This document shows, in pieces, positions 35,687-44,344 of a stretch of 64,000 nucleotides of DNA (positions are counted from its first letter, which is position 1; each line of letters begins with the position of its first letter). Position numbers and translations under genes: made by a program. The stretch comes from Paraburkholderia sp. PREW-6R (GTDB lineage Bacteria; Pseudomonadota; Gammaproteobacteria; Burkholderiales; Burkholderiaceae), in NCBI RefSeq assembly GCF_039621805.1, contig NZ_CP155076.1:1-64000 (forward strand), read 5' to 3'. A model generated the notes under the pieces. The model worked only from the letters and a program-made list of their open reading frames with translations, was not told the DNA's origin and made no database searches.

Positions 35687-36430
35687 ATGATGCAAGATAA
35701 CAAGAAAGCCTGTGGTTCAAACGTAGCTGTACCTGTTCAGGCTGATGAGGATTCCACATCAGCGCAGCAGCGACTACCATTTGTAATCCGCATCGTTCAG
35801 TCTCAGGCTGAGTTGCTGAAAGCGGTCGAGATGCGCAGACTTGCCTATGGAAGACACCTGCCCGAGTTCGCTTCAACGTTTGTGCCGGAAGAGCTTGACC
35901 AGAGGCCTGGCACCGTCGTGCTGATCGCCGAATCCAAACTGGATGGTGGTCCGCTTGGAACGATGCGCATCCAGACCAACCTTTACGAGCCTCTTGCCCT
36001 TGAGCGGTCGATCGAACTTCCGGGCTGGCTGAAAAGCTGCAGGCTTGCCGAGGCTACGCGTCTTGGCGTTGCTGGTGGCACAGTGGGACGCCTGGTGAAG
36101 GTGGCGCTGTGCAAAGCCCTGTTCATGTATTGCGAAATCAGGCGGCTGGACTGGATGGTGATTACCGCTCGCAGCCCGCTTGATCGCGAATACGAAAAAA
36201 TGTTGTTCAACGATGTGAGTGGAAAGAAGGAGTTCTTCCCTATGACGCATGTTGGCGGTATGCCTCACCGGCTGATGGCAAAGCAGGTTGCTTTTGCCCG
36301 GGAGCGCTGGCAGCAGGCCAGTCATCCGTTGTACCGCTTTTTTTTTCTTACTGAGCATCCGGATATCGACGTCCAGAGCCTCGATGAAAACAGGCTGAAA
36401 ACGTTTCATGGCGTAACGTCAGCAGACTAA
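35687..36430 (+). CDS. FeeM-like N-acyl amino acid synthase (GNAT/LuxI-like fold)
   Basis: 247 residues. After a polar leader the domain begins VIRIVQSQAELLKAVEMRRLAYGRHLPEF, the typical start of FeeM/LuxI-like acyltransferases. Next come a strand with RPGTVVLIAESKLDGGPLGTMRIQTN, an Arg-rich helix (CRLAEATRLGVAGGTVGRLVKVALCKALFMYCE) matching the acyl-ACP site, and a C-terminal arm. Such enzymes join a fatty-acyl group from acyl-ACP to an amino acid, giving lipids or signals. The gene lies just before a large GGDEF-EAL protein on the same strand, separated by a perfect hairpin at 36448-36481. ATG 35687 or 35690 both fit. The chemical product is unknown. Confidence 0.75.
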   Translation: MMQDNKKACGSNVAVPVQADEDSTSAQQRLPFVIRIVQSQAELLKAVEMRRLAYGRHLPEFASTFVPEELDQRPGTVVLIAESKLDGGPLGTMRIQTNLYEPLALERSIELPGWLKSCRLAEATRLGVAGGTVGRLVKVALCKALFMYCEIRRLDWMVITARSPLDREYEKMLFNDVSGKKEFFPMTHVGGMPHRLMAKQVAFARERWQQASHPLYRFFFLTEHPDIDVQSLDENRLKTFHGVTSAD

Positions 36431-36447
36431 CGGACGGCGAAATAGTG

Positions 36448-36481
36448 TGCATCGGCGGCGGGTTTGGCCGCCGCCGATGCA
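36448..36481 (+). terminator. Perfect 14-bp stem hairpin between FeeM-like and GGDEF-EAL genes
   Basis: TGCATCGGCGGCGG (36448-36461) and its exact complement CCGCCGCCGATGCA (36468-36481) enclose a 6-nt loop. No T-run follows. ATG 36504 starts 22 bp later, so it may act as a pause or partial terminator, or protect the upstream mRNA end. Confidence 0.6.
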
Positions 36482-36503
36482 CCGGACAAGGGATCACAGG
36501 CAA

Positions 36504-39428
36504 ATGAGATCAGGATCTTCCCTATGGTGTCAGCGCAAAGACTGGCTGCTCCGGATTTTTTCGGTATGCGGTGTTCCCCTGTTCGTCGTCGTGGCGTCGC
36601 TTGTGGCATTGCTCGGTACGCCCGCAAGGGTGGGAGCGCCTTCTTTCTCCCCACTGGTCCTGCGGGCGGTGAGTGACCCAGCTGGCATCATGACCCCGGC
36701 GTTGGCGTTAGCCGCACTGCGCGACGCACTGCCAACCCGTCGATACAGCACGCGGCTCGCCGAAACACCCGTGTGGTTTGTCGTTGACTCTGCGTTGCCT
36801 TTCTTATCTGGCATGCAGACGGCATCAGTCGTTGAACTACCGTCGCGTCACGCGCAGACCGTTACCTGCTGGGATGCCACGAACCTGGCGCCAGTCGGTA
36901 GTGGGAGCAGGCTTGAAGTGGCCGGCAACCTTTATCCTGTCAAGGCTGGGTTTGCGATCCATATCACCCCTTCCGAACGGCTCCTGTGTCGCGGAACCTT
37001 TATGGGACCCGCTTATATTGAAGCCATCGCCTGGCGCGCAGCCGACCTGCAACGATCCGCACGACAGTTTCACGATAACGCGGCGATCATCGCTGGCGGA
37101 CTGACCACGCTGGCAGTCTTCGTTTTTCTCACCGCACTGATAAATCGCGAGTGGACCTATGTGATCTTTGCCGCATGGCTCATCGGCAACATGCGCATCT
37201 GTGCAAATGCGATGGGCTGGGATTCACAGTGGTTTGGCTACCCGATTCCGCCTGGCATTCTGCCCGTGCTGCGGGAACTCACCTTCGCAGCGTACTACCT
37301 CATTACGATCGAACTGTTCCAACGCCTTTTCCGCGATCAGCTCAGGTCTGTCGGGCATGTGGCCGCGCTTAAGCTTGTCAGGTGCGCAAGCGTGCCGCTG
37401 CTGGTTTGTGCAATGGTTCTGCCGTATCGCTATTTCATCCCTGCATTGTGGACACTCAGTGCTATTGCAATCTGTGTGCTGATCTTCCTGCTCGGGCTTA
37501 TCATCTGGCGAAGCCGCACGCGCACGGTGTTATGGTATGCAGCTTCCATGACCACGGTGCTCGGGTCCATCCTTTCGGAGGTCTGTAGTGCGGCGTTCGG
37601 AGTGAAGTTGCCGTTGGGTGACGCAGATCCTGTGGTCACGGTGCTGATGTCCAGCCTGATGGCGGCAGTCGCCATTGCGGAGAAAATCCGGGCGGAGCGT
37701 GATGAAAACAGGCGAGCGCAAATCCGGTTACGCGATACGTACGATGTCACGCCTGTCGGGCTCTTTACGCTCGACGGGAACGGCCAGTTCTTGCAAACCA
37801 ATGCTGCATTACGCGACATGCTCAAGATGCGCGAAGGTAGCTACCGTCACCGGTACTGGCAGGACTATTTTCAGCCCGGCTGTCTGCCCCAGTGCGATGC
37901 GCAGGCAACGACTGGCAGACCGGTAGAAAAAGAGATCCATCCGCACACTTTCCTCAGTATCCGCGACCGCTGTTTTCTGCTGAAGATCATCCGCTCAAAC
38001 GGGTGCCTGGAAGGTTCGCTGCAGGATATTACCGAGCGCTCGAAAGCTGTGGAACGCCTTCGGTTCCTCGCGGATCACGATTCCCTCAGCGGATTGCTTA
38101 ACCGTCGTGGTCTGCAACAGGCGATCCACGCAATGTCCAGACAGTCAGCGCCTTGGGCGCTTGCCTATATCGATCTGGATCGCTTCAAGCTTATCAACGA
38201 TCTGTTCGGGCATCAGGCTGGCGACCAGGTTCTCCGGCAGGTTGCGGCCCGTTTGCGTACGCACTTTGGCGCTGACACCCGGCTCGCCCGTATCGGGGGG
38301 GACGAGTTCGTATGCGTTGTGTCTGATTTATCGGTTGATAGCGTTCTCGAAAGATGCACGGAGCTCTACACGCTGCTAAATGACACGCCGTACCGGTCGG
38401 GCAACCGCGTGCTCCAGGTGAAAGCGTCGTTGGGCGTGGTCGAATGTACGCGGGTCACCCGTGCGCAGGATGCGCTTTCTCACGCGGCCTGTGCATGCCG
38501 CGAGGCCAAGAAGCATCCGCATTCGCGCATGATGGTCTATCGTGCCGGCGCTCCGATCTTCGAGCGATACAACCGGGAGATGAGACTTGTTGAGATGCTC
38601 AGGCAGAACAGGTTGCCATCGGGCCTTTTTCTCATGATGCAACCGATCATGTCGCTTGCGCAGCCCGGCGACTCGCTTAATTTCGAGGTCCTGCTTCGAC
38701 GCAGGGCGCCCGATGGCACGGTTGAACTGGCTGGCGAAATCATCGTTGCGGCGGAAGAATCCGGTCACATTGCTGCAATCGACCGGTGGGTGCTTACCAG
38801 CGTGCTTGACTGGATCGAGATCAACCGCAAGGCGCTGGGGAACACCCGGTTCATCTGCGTGAATCTGAGCGGTGGGTCGCTTAATGACGAGCAATTCGTG
38901 GAGTACGTTTGCGCTTTGCTGAAGCGGCACCGCGCATGCGCCACCATGTTGTGTCTGGAAATCACCGAGACAATCGCACTACACGATCTCGCCAATACGC
39001 AGAAGTTCATCTCCCGGGTACATGAGCTCGGTGCAAAAATCGCTTTTGATGATTTCGGCGCAGGCTACACGTCGTTCCGATATTTGAAGGACATGTCGGC
39101 GGACGCCCTGAAAATCGACGGCGAATTCATTCGTTCCATGCCGGGCAATCCGGCCAACGTTGCGATCGTCGAGGCGATCGTGTCGCTCGCAAGAAATCTG
39201 GGCATGCGCAGCATTGCGGAGTCAGTCGAAGACGTCGAAACCCTCCAGATTCTTCGCGAGATCAACGTGGACTATGTGCAGGGTTTTATCATCGCAAAAC
39301 CGCAACTCGCCAAAGACATTCTCGAGGCCCACGCCGCAGTCGACTTTATCTCAGACCGGCAGCTCCTTGAGGAACTGCATCGGGATCCGGGCAGCGACTC
39401 CTTTGATGCACTTGATTGCCACGCATGA
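36504..39428 (+). CDS. Membrane sensor PAS-GGDEF-EAL bifunctional c-di-GMP protein
   Basis: 974 residues from ATG 36504 (upstream frame crosses the hairpin, so rejected). Order: membrane helix about 20-38, periplasmic domain about 50-190, multi-helix membrane block about 200-395 resembling a 7TMR-DISM sensor, PAS-like domain about 405-520 (YDVTPVGLFTLDGNGQFLQTN), GGDEF with RIGGDEFVCVV at about 598, and EAL from about 700. The GGDEF motif is intact, so cyclase activity is possible; the RxxD inhibitory site is not seen. The EAL domain has EVLLR in place of EALLR but keeps NLSGG, EITET, DDFGAGYTSF, LKIDGEF, AESVED and VQGF, so phosphodiesterase activity is likely. It would tune c-di-GMP in response to an outside or membrane cue. 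Confidence 0.9.
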   Translation: MRSGSSLWCQRKDWLLRIFSVCGVPLFVVVASLVALLGTPARVGAPSFSPLVLRAVSDPAGIMTPALALAALRDALPTRRYSTRLAETPVWFVVDSALPFLSGMQTASVVELPSRHAQTVTCWDATNLAPVGSGSRLEVAGNLYPVKAGFAIHITPSERLLCRGTFMGPAYIEAIAWRAADLQRSARQFHDNAAIIAGGLTTLAVFVFLTALINREWTYVIFAAWLIGNMRICANAMGWDSQWFGYPIPPGILPVLRELTFAAYYLITIELFQRLFRDQLRSVGHVAALKLVRCASVPLLVCAMVLPYRYFIPALWTLSAIAICVLIFLLGLIIWRSRTRTVLWYAASMTTVLGSILSEVCSAAFGVKLPLGDADPVVTVLMSSLMAAVAIAEKIRAERDENRRAQIRLRDTYDVTPVGLFTLDGNGQFLQTNAALRDMLKMREGSYRHRYWQDYFQPGCLPQCDAQATTGRPVEKEIHPHTFLSIRDRCFLLKIIRSNGCLEGSLQDITERSKAVERLRFLADHDSLSGLLNRRGLQQAIHAMSRQSAPWALAYIDLDRFKLINDLFGHQAGDQVLRQVAARLRTHFGADTRLARIGGDEFVCVVSDLSVDSVLERCTELYTLLNDTPYRSGNRVLQVKASLGVVECTRVTRAQDALSHAACACREAKKHPHSRMMVYRAGAPIFERYNREMRLVEMLRQNRLPSGLFLMMQPIMSLAQPGDSLNFEVLLRRRAPDGTVELAGEIIVAAEESGHIAAIDRWVLTSVLDWIEINRKALGNTRFICVNLSGGSLNDEQFVEYVCALLKRHRACATMLCLEITETIALHDLANTQKFISRVHELGAKIAFDDFGAGYTSFRYLKDMSADALKIDGEFIRSMPGNPANVAIVEAIVSLARNLGMRSIAESVEDVETLQILREINVDYVQGFIIAKPQLAKDILEAHAAVDFISDRQLLEELHRDPGSDSFDALDCHA

Positions 39429-39953
39429 GGACCGGTGTGGATATGATGATATAGACTCGCACGCGCTTGCAGCTCTTACGATGCAATTACGCCTGAGGGC
39501 GGAACCCGGCCATAAAGCCGTCGCGCTACATCGATCTGCAAGGCCCGGTGCCTTGACGGCGTCGTGTCGCGCGTATTGCTGCGTGCTTCCCCCGGCAAGG
39601 CTCTTGCCAAACTGCCTCACTGGTCCGGGCATTTCGAAGTAGACGCCCAATACCACTGTGTGCATCGTCATGAGAGGTCAGACACGCATTGTTCCGGTCA
39701 CTGCGTGACTCTGCGTCAGCATCCGGGCATCCGGTTCGCGGCGCCCAGGAAGACGATACCTTAGTCGCTGGGTCGCTGGGTCGCTGGGTCGCTGGGTCGC
39801 GTTGAGCGGTGGTTGTACGAAAAGCGGGGCGGCGACAGGCCTTCATTGCCCAGGAGAAGACTTTTCTGCAGAACGGACTCTTCCGGGTTTCGGCAGAAGC
39901 CTCGCTGGTCATGGTTCTCGTGGCATTGAGCCGGCGAATCCGCAGGCAGGCAA
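39429..39953. other. Intergenic region between convergent c-di-GMP genes
   Basis: No gene seen. It contains the 8-bp tandem repeat at 39764-39800. Confidence 0.5.
39764..39800. repeat. Octanucleotide tandem repeat (GTCGCTGG x 4.6)
   Basis: Four full units and a partial fifth unit, without interruption, between the GGDEF-EAL gene and the winged-helix regulator. It is in non-coding sequence, so copy changes would not shift a frame. Confidence 0.85.
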
Positions 39954-40865
39954 TCAGTCTCCCTTGAACCGCGGAATCGCACGGTTCAAGGGAGTTCCCA
40001 GCACCTCCAGCAATGCCATTCGTGCCGTCTCGATCCAGTCGTCGACCGTGGCGTAACGGCGCTGTGCCGTGCATGCCTGCCCGACAGCGACCAGAACACG
40101 CGGCGGCGGACCAAAGCCCTGCCAGTACTCGCCCGTCTGAATGGCGCGCTGAATCTCCTGCGCGACATGTGCGGCGCCCTGACGATCAGTGTCAGGAAGC
40201 AGGACAGCATGTTCGGTCGCCGAGTACCGCGCTCCCTGATCGCCGGGTCGGCGAAGCCGGTGAACGATCGTTGTCTCGATGACCTCAGTGACAGCTATCG
40301 GATCGGCCGTCATTCCGGTATGTACATCAGGGCTCAGCATGAGCAGCGACATGGGCAACCCGCTGCGCAATGCACGACGCCATTCGAGCTCTGTACACTT
40401 GCGGAATGTCTGCGCGTCGAGGAGGATGCGTGGCGGGGAAGCGCTCCACGCCGGCTGGAGGGCCGGCGCTGACGGTTGTTCGACCGAATGGAGCGGTTTG
40501 CGCTCGTTTGTCGCTGCGTCCCCAATGGTCACATTGGCGATAAGACAGTACCCTACGCGAGGAACAGTCTTGACGATCGGTGCGCCTTCGCCGAGACGCT
40601 CGAACGATGTTCGCAGGCCGTGGATGACCTGGTTCAGACTGTTGTCGCCAACCTCAAGACCGTGACGGCGCCATACCTCATCGAAAAGCCGGCGACGGCT
40701 GAAAATTTCATTCGGTGAACGAACCAGAACACCAAGCAGACGTGTGACCACGGCTGGAAGAGCAATAGACGGCGTCGCGCCAGTCAGGCTCGTGACCTGG
40801 TTGACTGTCTCGTCGAAAACCCATCGTCCGTTAAGGACAAAGCGCTGTATTCCAATGCTGTTCAT
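39954..40865 (-). CDS. Winged-helix regulator fused to a degenerate GGDEF domain
   Basis: 303 residues. The N-terminal OmpR/ToxR-type winged helix (about 15-115) has SRRRLFDEVWRRHGLEVGDNSLNQVIHGLRTSFERLG and the ending IVKTVPRVGYCL. A low-complexity linker follows. Residues about 155-290 follow the order of a GGDEF domain: ALRSGLPMSLLMLSPD matches the metal-binding strand, and RYSATEHAVLLPDTDRQGAAHVAQEIQRAI matches RYGGEEFAVLLPDT... with the catalytic loop replaced by SATEH. A cyclase is therefore unlikely; a c-di-GMP or nucleotide sensing role is inferred. It has no membrane helix, unlike CadC/ToxR. It is convergent with the GGDEF-EAL gene. Confidence 0.75.
   Translation of the reverse strand: MNSIGIQRFVLNGRWVFDETVNQVTSLTGATPSIALPAVVTRLLGVLVRSPNEIFSRRRLFDEVWRRHGLEVGDNSLNQVIHGLRTSFERLGEGAPIVKTVPRVGYCLIANVTIGDAATNERKPLHSVEQPSAPALQPAWSASPPRILLDAQTFRKCTELEWRRALRSGLPMSLLMLSPDVHTGMTADPIAVTEVIETTIVHRLRRPGDQGARYSATEHAVLLPDTDRQGAAHVAQEIQRAIQTGEYWQGFGPPPRVLVAVGQACTAQRRYATVDDWIETARMALLEVLGTPLNRAIPRFKGD
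39959..39994 (-). terminator. 13-bp inverted repeat at the 3' end of the winged-helix regulator
   Basis: CTCCCTTGAACCG (39959-39971) and CGGTTCAAGGGAG (39982-39994) are perfect complements around a 10-nt loop. The hairpin includes the last codons of the gene and may stabilise or end the transcript. Confidence 0.5.
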
Positions 40866-41402
40866 GACTATCCTCGGCTTGACTGAGTTATCACACTATT
40901 TGCGCAGCGCCGGATGATGAAATATGAGTAAAGCGGGATGCTGGTGTTTTCGAGGAGCGACGCAGGAAGTGTTGGGTCAGTGTTCGCCTTGGTCGTTATC
41001 GGTGTGAACCGTTGGCAAATATATCGATCCACCGCGTTCGTCGCACCGGACCCGTCAAATCTGAAGACCAACGTCGTGAGGGCATTTCGTAGCGGGTGCG
41101 CAACGGTCACAGATCTGGCGTCGTCTCCGATGAGCGGCCATCCCTCGGCGACGGTTGCAGAACGCAGGTGCGCCTCGCCGGAGACGATGATCCGGCAGGA
41201 CATCGCAATGGCCAGATTATTGAGGCAGGCTGGTGTCACGCACGCTGCCGTGCCTGATCGCAAGTGCCGAAGTGCAGGTGTTAACTCGAGCCTGCCATGC
41301 GATGAACTGCGCGCAGTATGGGTGGGAGTGTACCCATGGAGCCAAACAGCCGGATGACTGGCGCAAGGTAGACATCTGCCACAACAGCAGGCAGGCAGAC
41401 AT
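40866..41402. other. Intergenic region, no gene supported
   Basis: Frames of 139 and 184 codons on opposite strands overlap here, without family resemblance or ribosome sites. It likely includes the promoter of the winged-helix regulator (right of 40865). Confidence 0.4.
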
Positions 41403-42197
41403 TTATCTATCGGGGTAGACACCGTTCACTGCGAAATTTCTTCGTATCTGCATCAACGCATCCGGTGCCACAGGCTTGCCAAAAAGAAAGCCCTGCATCG
41501 CGTGGCAACCGAGACGACTGAGAAAAGCTTGCTGTGCATGTGTTTCGACACCCTCTGCAACGACCTGCATCTTGAGTGCCCGGCCTAGCGCCACAATCGC
41601 AGCGACAATCGTACTACCCTCGTTGGGTACGTCAACCATGAAACCCCGATCGATCTTGAGTTCTGCAGCAGGTAGCCTTTTCAGATACATCAGACTCGAA
41701 TAGCCGGTCCCAAAATCATCGATAGAAATGCGCACTCCAAGCCCAACCAGCTTCTGCAGTATCTCAATGCTTGCGGCAAAGTCGTGCATTGCCGATGTTT
41801 CCGTCAGTTCGATCGTGAGAAGACCAGGCTCAATGCCATGACGTCTGATCGCATCACAGACGACCGAGAAGAGATGGTCACCCGCGAGCTGACGCACTGA
41901 GACATTTACGGCAATGCCAAACTCGGCAATTCCGTGTGTGCGCCATTCGCCCATCTGTCGGCAAGCTTCATTGATTACCCAGTCGCCAATGTCTATGATC
42001 ATCCCGTTGCGCTCCGCAATCCGTATGAAAGCTTCCGGGGGCAATACGCCGTATGCTGGATGATCCCACCTGAGTAACGCCTCGGCACTCCTGATCTCGT
42101 GGGTTTGCACATCGTACTTCGGCTGGTAAAGCAGGCGCATCTCGCGATTGGAAAGTGCGTGATGCATGTCTGAGGTTAGGATTTGTGAGCTTGTCAT
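41403..42197 (-). CDS. Stand-alone EAL-domain c-di-GMP phosphodiesterase
   Basis: 264 residues, almost only an EAL domain. All catalytic signatures are present: EALLRWDHPAYG near residue 38, NVSVRQL, ELTETSAMHD, DDFGTGYSSLMYLKRLP, LKIDRGFMVD, VAEGVETHAQ and MQGFLFGKP. It lacks a sensor or membrane segment and so should be a soluble enzyme converting c-di-GMP to pGpG. It lies near the GGDEF-EAL and degenerate GGDEF genes, making three c-di-GMP-related proteins within 6 kb. Confidence 0.92.
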   Translation of the reverse strand: MTSSQILTSDMHHALSNREMRLLYQPKYDVQTHEIRSAEALLRWDHPAYGVLPPEAFIRIAERNGMIIDIGDWVINEACRQMGEWRTHGIAEFGIAVNVSVRQLAGDHLFSVVCDAIRRHGIEPGLLTIELTETSAMHDFAASIEILQKLVGLGVRISIDDFGTGYSSLMYLKRLPAAELKIDRGFMVDVPNEGSTIVAAIVALGRALKMQVVAEGVETHAQQAFLSRLGCHAMQGFLFGKPVAPDALMQIRRNFAVNGVYPDR

Positions 42198-43047
42198 GAT
42201 CTGGCATCAATGTCTGGCCATTGATGGACCAGTGTTGCGGCAATTTAACCGGGCGAGCACGCATCGTGAGACGGCTTTCATTCTGGTGCAAGAGCCTCAT
42301 CTCCGACCAGTCAATGCATCTGCCACGATATCATTCCTTTATAAGTCAATTCCTGGAGGTCCTGCAACTCTAGCAGTCAGAAGGGATGTTAATACTGTAG
42401 CCGTTTTCCGTATGACGACACATGCCGTAACGTAATGATTTGTTAGTACATACTGAGTAAAAATGCCCGTTAGCTGTTTGCGCAAAGACATATACACGAT
42501 TACGCCTTGCGGTGTGGGCTCCTTTCAGGGCGTACAGACCGGCGTCCCAATTATGTTCAAAATGACGGTGTGTCGGCGCACATGATCAGCGTTAACCGAC
42601 AGTGTCGCGCCAGGCAACGCGCCCGCCAGCTTCGCAGGTTTTTTCTCCGGCGTTGTGTTTGATCCTTCGAAGATCGGCCGGGTTCCGGATAGGTGGTGCC
42701 GGCGACGATGACTCGAAGGAGTTCGCGACGGTTGACAGCGGAACGCCAGAGGGGCGGCCAGTAAGTCGTCATTGAGGGCGGTCGGGAACACCTCACACTC
42801 AGGTTCAAAAGCTTAAAGAATGCCTGCAGATCTATCAGGCAACAACGCCATTTAATCAGATCGCAAAATTGCGCCATTCGGGCATCTTTCACGTGTCCAG
42901 ATCTCCTCTAAAGATGTATATGAAAAGTTATGACGAAGGACGCTGGGCGGCTACGGGCACCAAAGGAGATGTAATAATGAATGTGCGCTGCTTCCGAAGC
43001 CATACCGTGACATCGATTGCCAGTTAGAACGTGACGAGATCATCAAC
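42198..43047. other. Intergenic region with one possible micro-ORF
   Basis: No gene of normal size. A 16-codon frame (42977-43027, MNVRCFRSHTVTSIAS) has a near-ideal ribosome site AAGGAGATG at 42963-42971. It ends 20 bp before the next gene and could be a leader peptide; an in-frame ATG at 42914 would give 37 residues. Confidence 0.35.
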
Positions 43048-43368
43048 ATGCTTGCTACCTCCAGCGACTATCTTTTGCGCGGATCCCTGCAGGGACTCGT
43101 ACTTGAGTCTGCACTGGCATCCGCTGGGATGCTGGTCGCCCGATCGGTTGACTCATCGAGCCTTGAAATGGTGGTGGCGTTGCTGGGTGCCGTGCTCTGC
43201 GGCATGCTGATTCTCCTCTGGCGACCGCTCTTCGACCTGACAGTGTGGAAATCGCGTCGGTCTCCTTTTGTGCTGGACGAAGATGTCCGCGCGACTATTG
43301 GTGGCCGTTTGATCGGACTGGTACTTGGATTAGGGTTCGGCATCACGGTTGCAGCCTGGTTCAGGTGA
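43048..43368 (+). CDS. Small membrane protein, 106 residues
   Basis: MLATSSDYLLRGSLQGLVLESALASAGMLVARS then a strong membrane helix (MVVALLGAVLCGMLILLWRPLFDLTVW), a charged loop (KSRRSPFVLDEDVRATIGG) and a second helix (RLIGLVLGLGFGITVAAWF). Two or three spans. Unrecognised. The ribosome site is weak; it may be coupled to the micro-ORF upstream. Confidence 0.5.
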   Translation: MLATSSDYLLRGSLQGLVLESALASAGMLVARSVDSSSLEMVVALLGAVLCGMLILLWRPLFDLTVWKSRRSPFVLDEDVRATIGGRLIGLVLGLGFGITVAAWFR

Positions 43369-44303
43369 CCGTGCTACAGCCTGGAGCAGTACTTGCGATA
43401 TTTAGAATGATCGCCAATGTCGCATGAAAAGCTTGATCACAATAAATAACAATTCAGGATCATCGGTTTGATACCTTCTGCAGGATTAGCGGATGCCTGA
43501 CAGGTGTGATGGTGATCCTGGGCTCAAGCGGTTGCTGGATAGATGGGCAGCATCTGTCAGCCGCTGTTGCCCCTTCGACTGCAGGAGCTTGCCGCTACCT
43601 GAAGCTGACGCATACGCCGGGCGCCTCGTGTCGCGCCGTATCCGAAGCCTTGAACGTGTTTTGGTACGGCTGCATGCCGATACGATATCCGGCCCAGCTT
43701 GCCGGCATGTGTATGCGGGAGTCACGCAAAGAAATGACAAAGAATGAAGTATTCCAAAAGGTATGACAGTCGGTATGCTTCTGGCGATGATCGGCGGTCA
43801 GCGCTGGGATCCGGCGGAAGTGAACGCGACACTTCCGCATGCATTCGTCGAATCCGGCGATTCCACCGAGGCCTGTGGCCCATTATCCGCGCGATAGTGC
43901 AACTGCGAACCGGCTCAATGGTTACAGTTCCCTTAACGTCGATAACAGATGGGGAGTCATCCGGTGTGATCTTTCGACGCCTACTGGCTGACAAGGGTAG
44001 CCCGGTTTCTTGAACAGGAAGCGCAGATCTTCAGGCGATGGCAGGCACACGCTGCTGTTGAAAAGCAGTTGTCATTTCCACACGCCCGGCTGCAGCAGGC
44101 CTGAATGTTCAGTGAAGCGTGAACTGCTGGATGAGGACCGCGCGCCATGTCACACTGAAGGTCGCTGTCAGGCATCGTATCCTGGTCTTTTCACGGGAAG
44201 GGGCATCGAAGCTGAACCGCAATTGCAGGCACATTACCCGACAGCCGCAATCAGGTGCATCCATCTCTCGGACAGCATGTGGTACCAAGCAATGCGATTA
44301 GTT
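43369..44303. other. No supported gene before parA
   Basis: Several frames under 90 codons overlap on the plus strand (43493-44013); none shows a domain. Presumably carries the promoter of parA-parB-repA. Confidence 0.4.
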
Positions 44304-44318
44304 GTCCAAAGTTTGGAC
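44304..44318. promoter_or_regulatory. 15-bp palindrome before parA (candidate parS or operator)
   Basis: GTCCAAAGTTTGGAC: perfect 7-bp half-sites GTCCAAA/TTTGGAC around one base. It lies 27 bp before ATG 44345. The same palindrome, differing only in the central base, lies between parB and repA at 46044-46058. This placement suits autoregulation by ParA or RepA, or a ParB-binding parS. Confidence 0.7.
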
Positions 44319-44344
44319 GGAATATGACCCGGGAGTATCAGTCG

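Noticed and set aside
39764..39800. 8-bp tandem repeat as a phase-variation switch
   Set aside because: It lies in a non-coding gap between convergent genes, so slippage would not change a reading frame or an obvious promoter spacing.
40868..41422. 184-codon minus frame and 139-codon plus frame between two regulatory genes
   Set aside because: They oppose each other, and neither has a ribosome site or a family resemblance.
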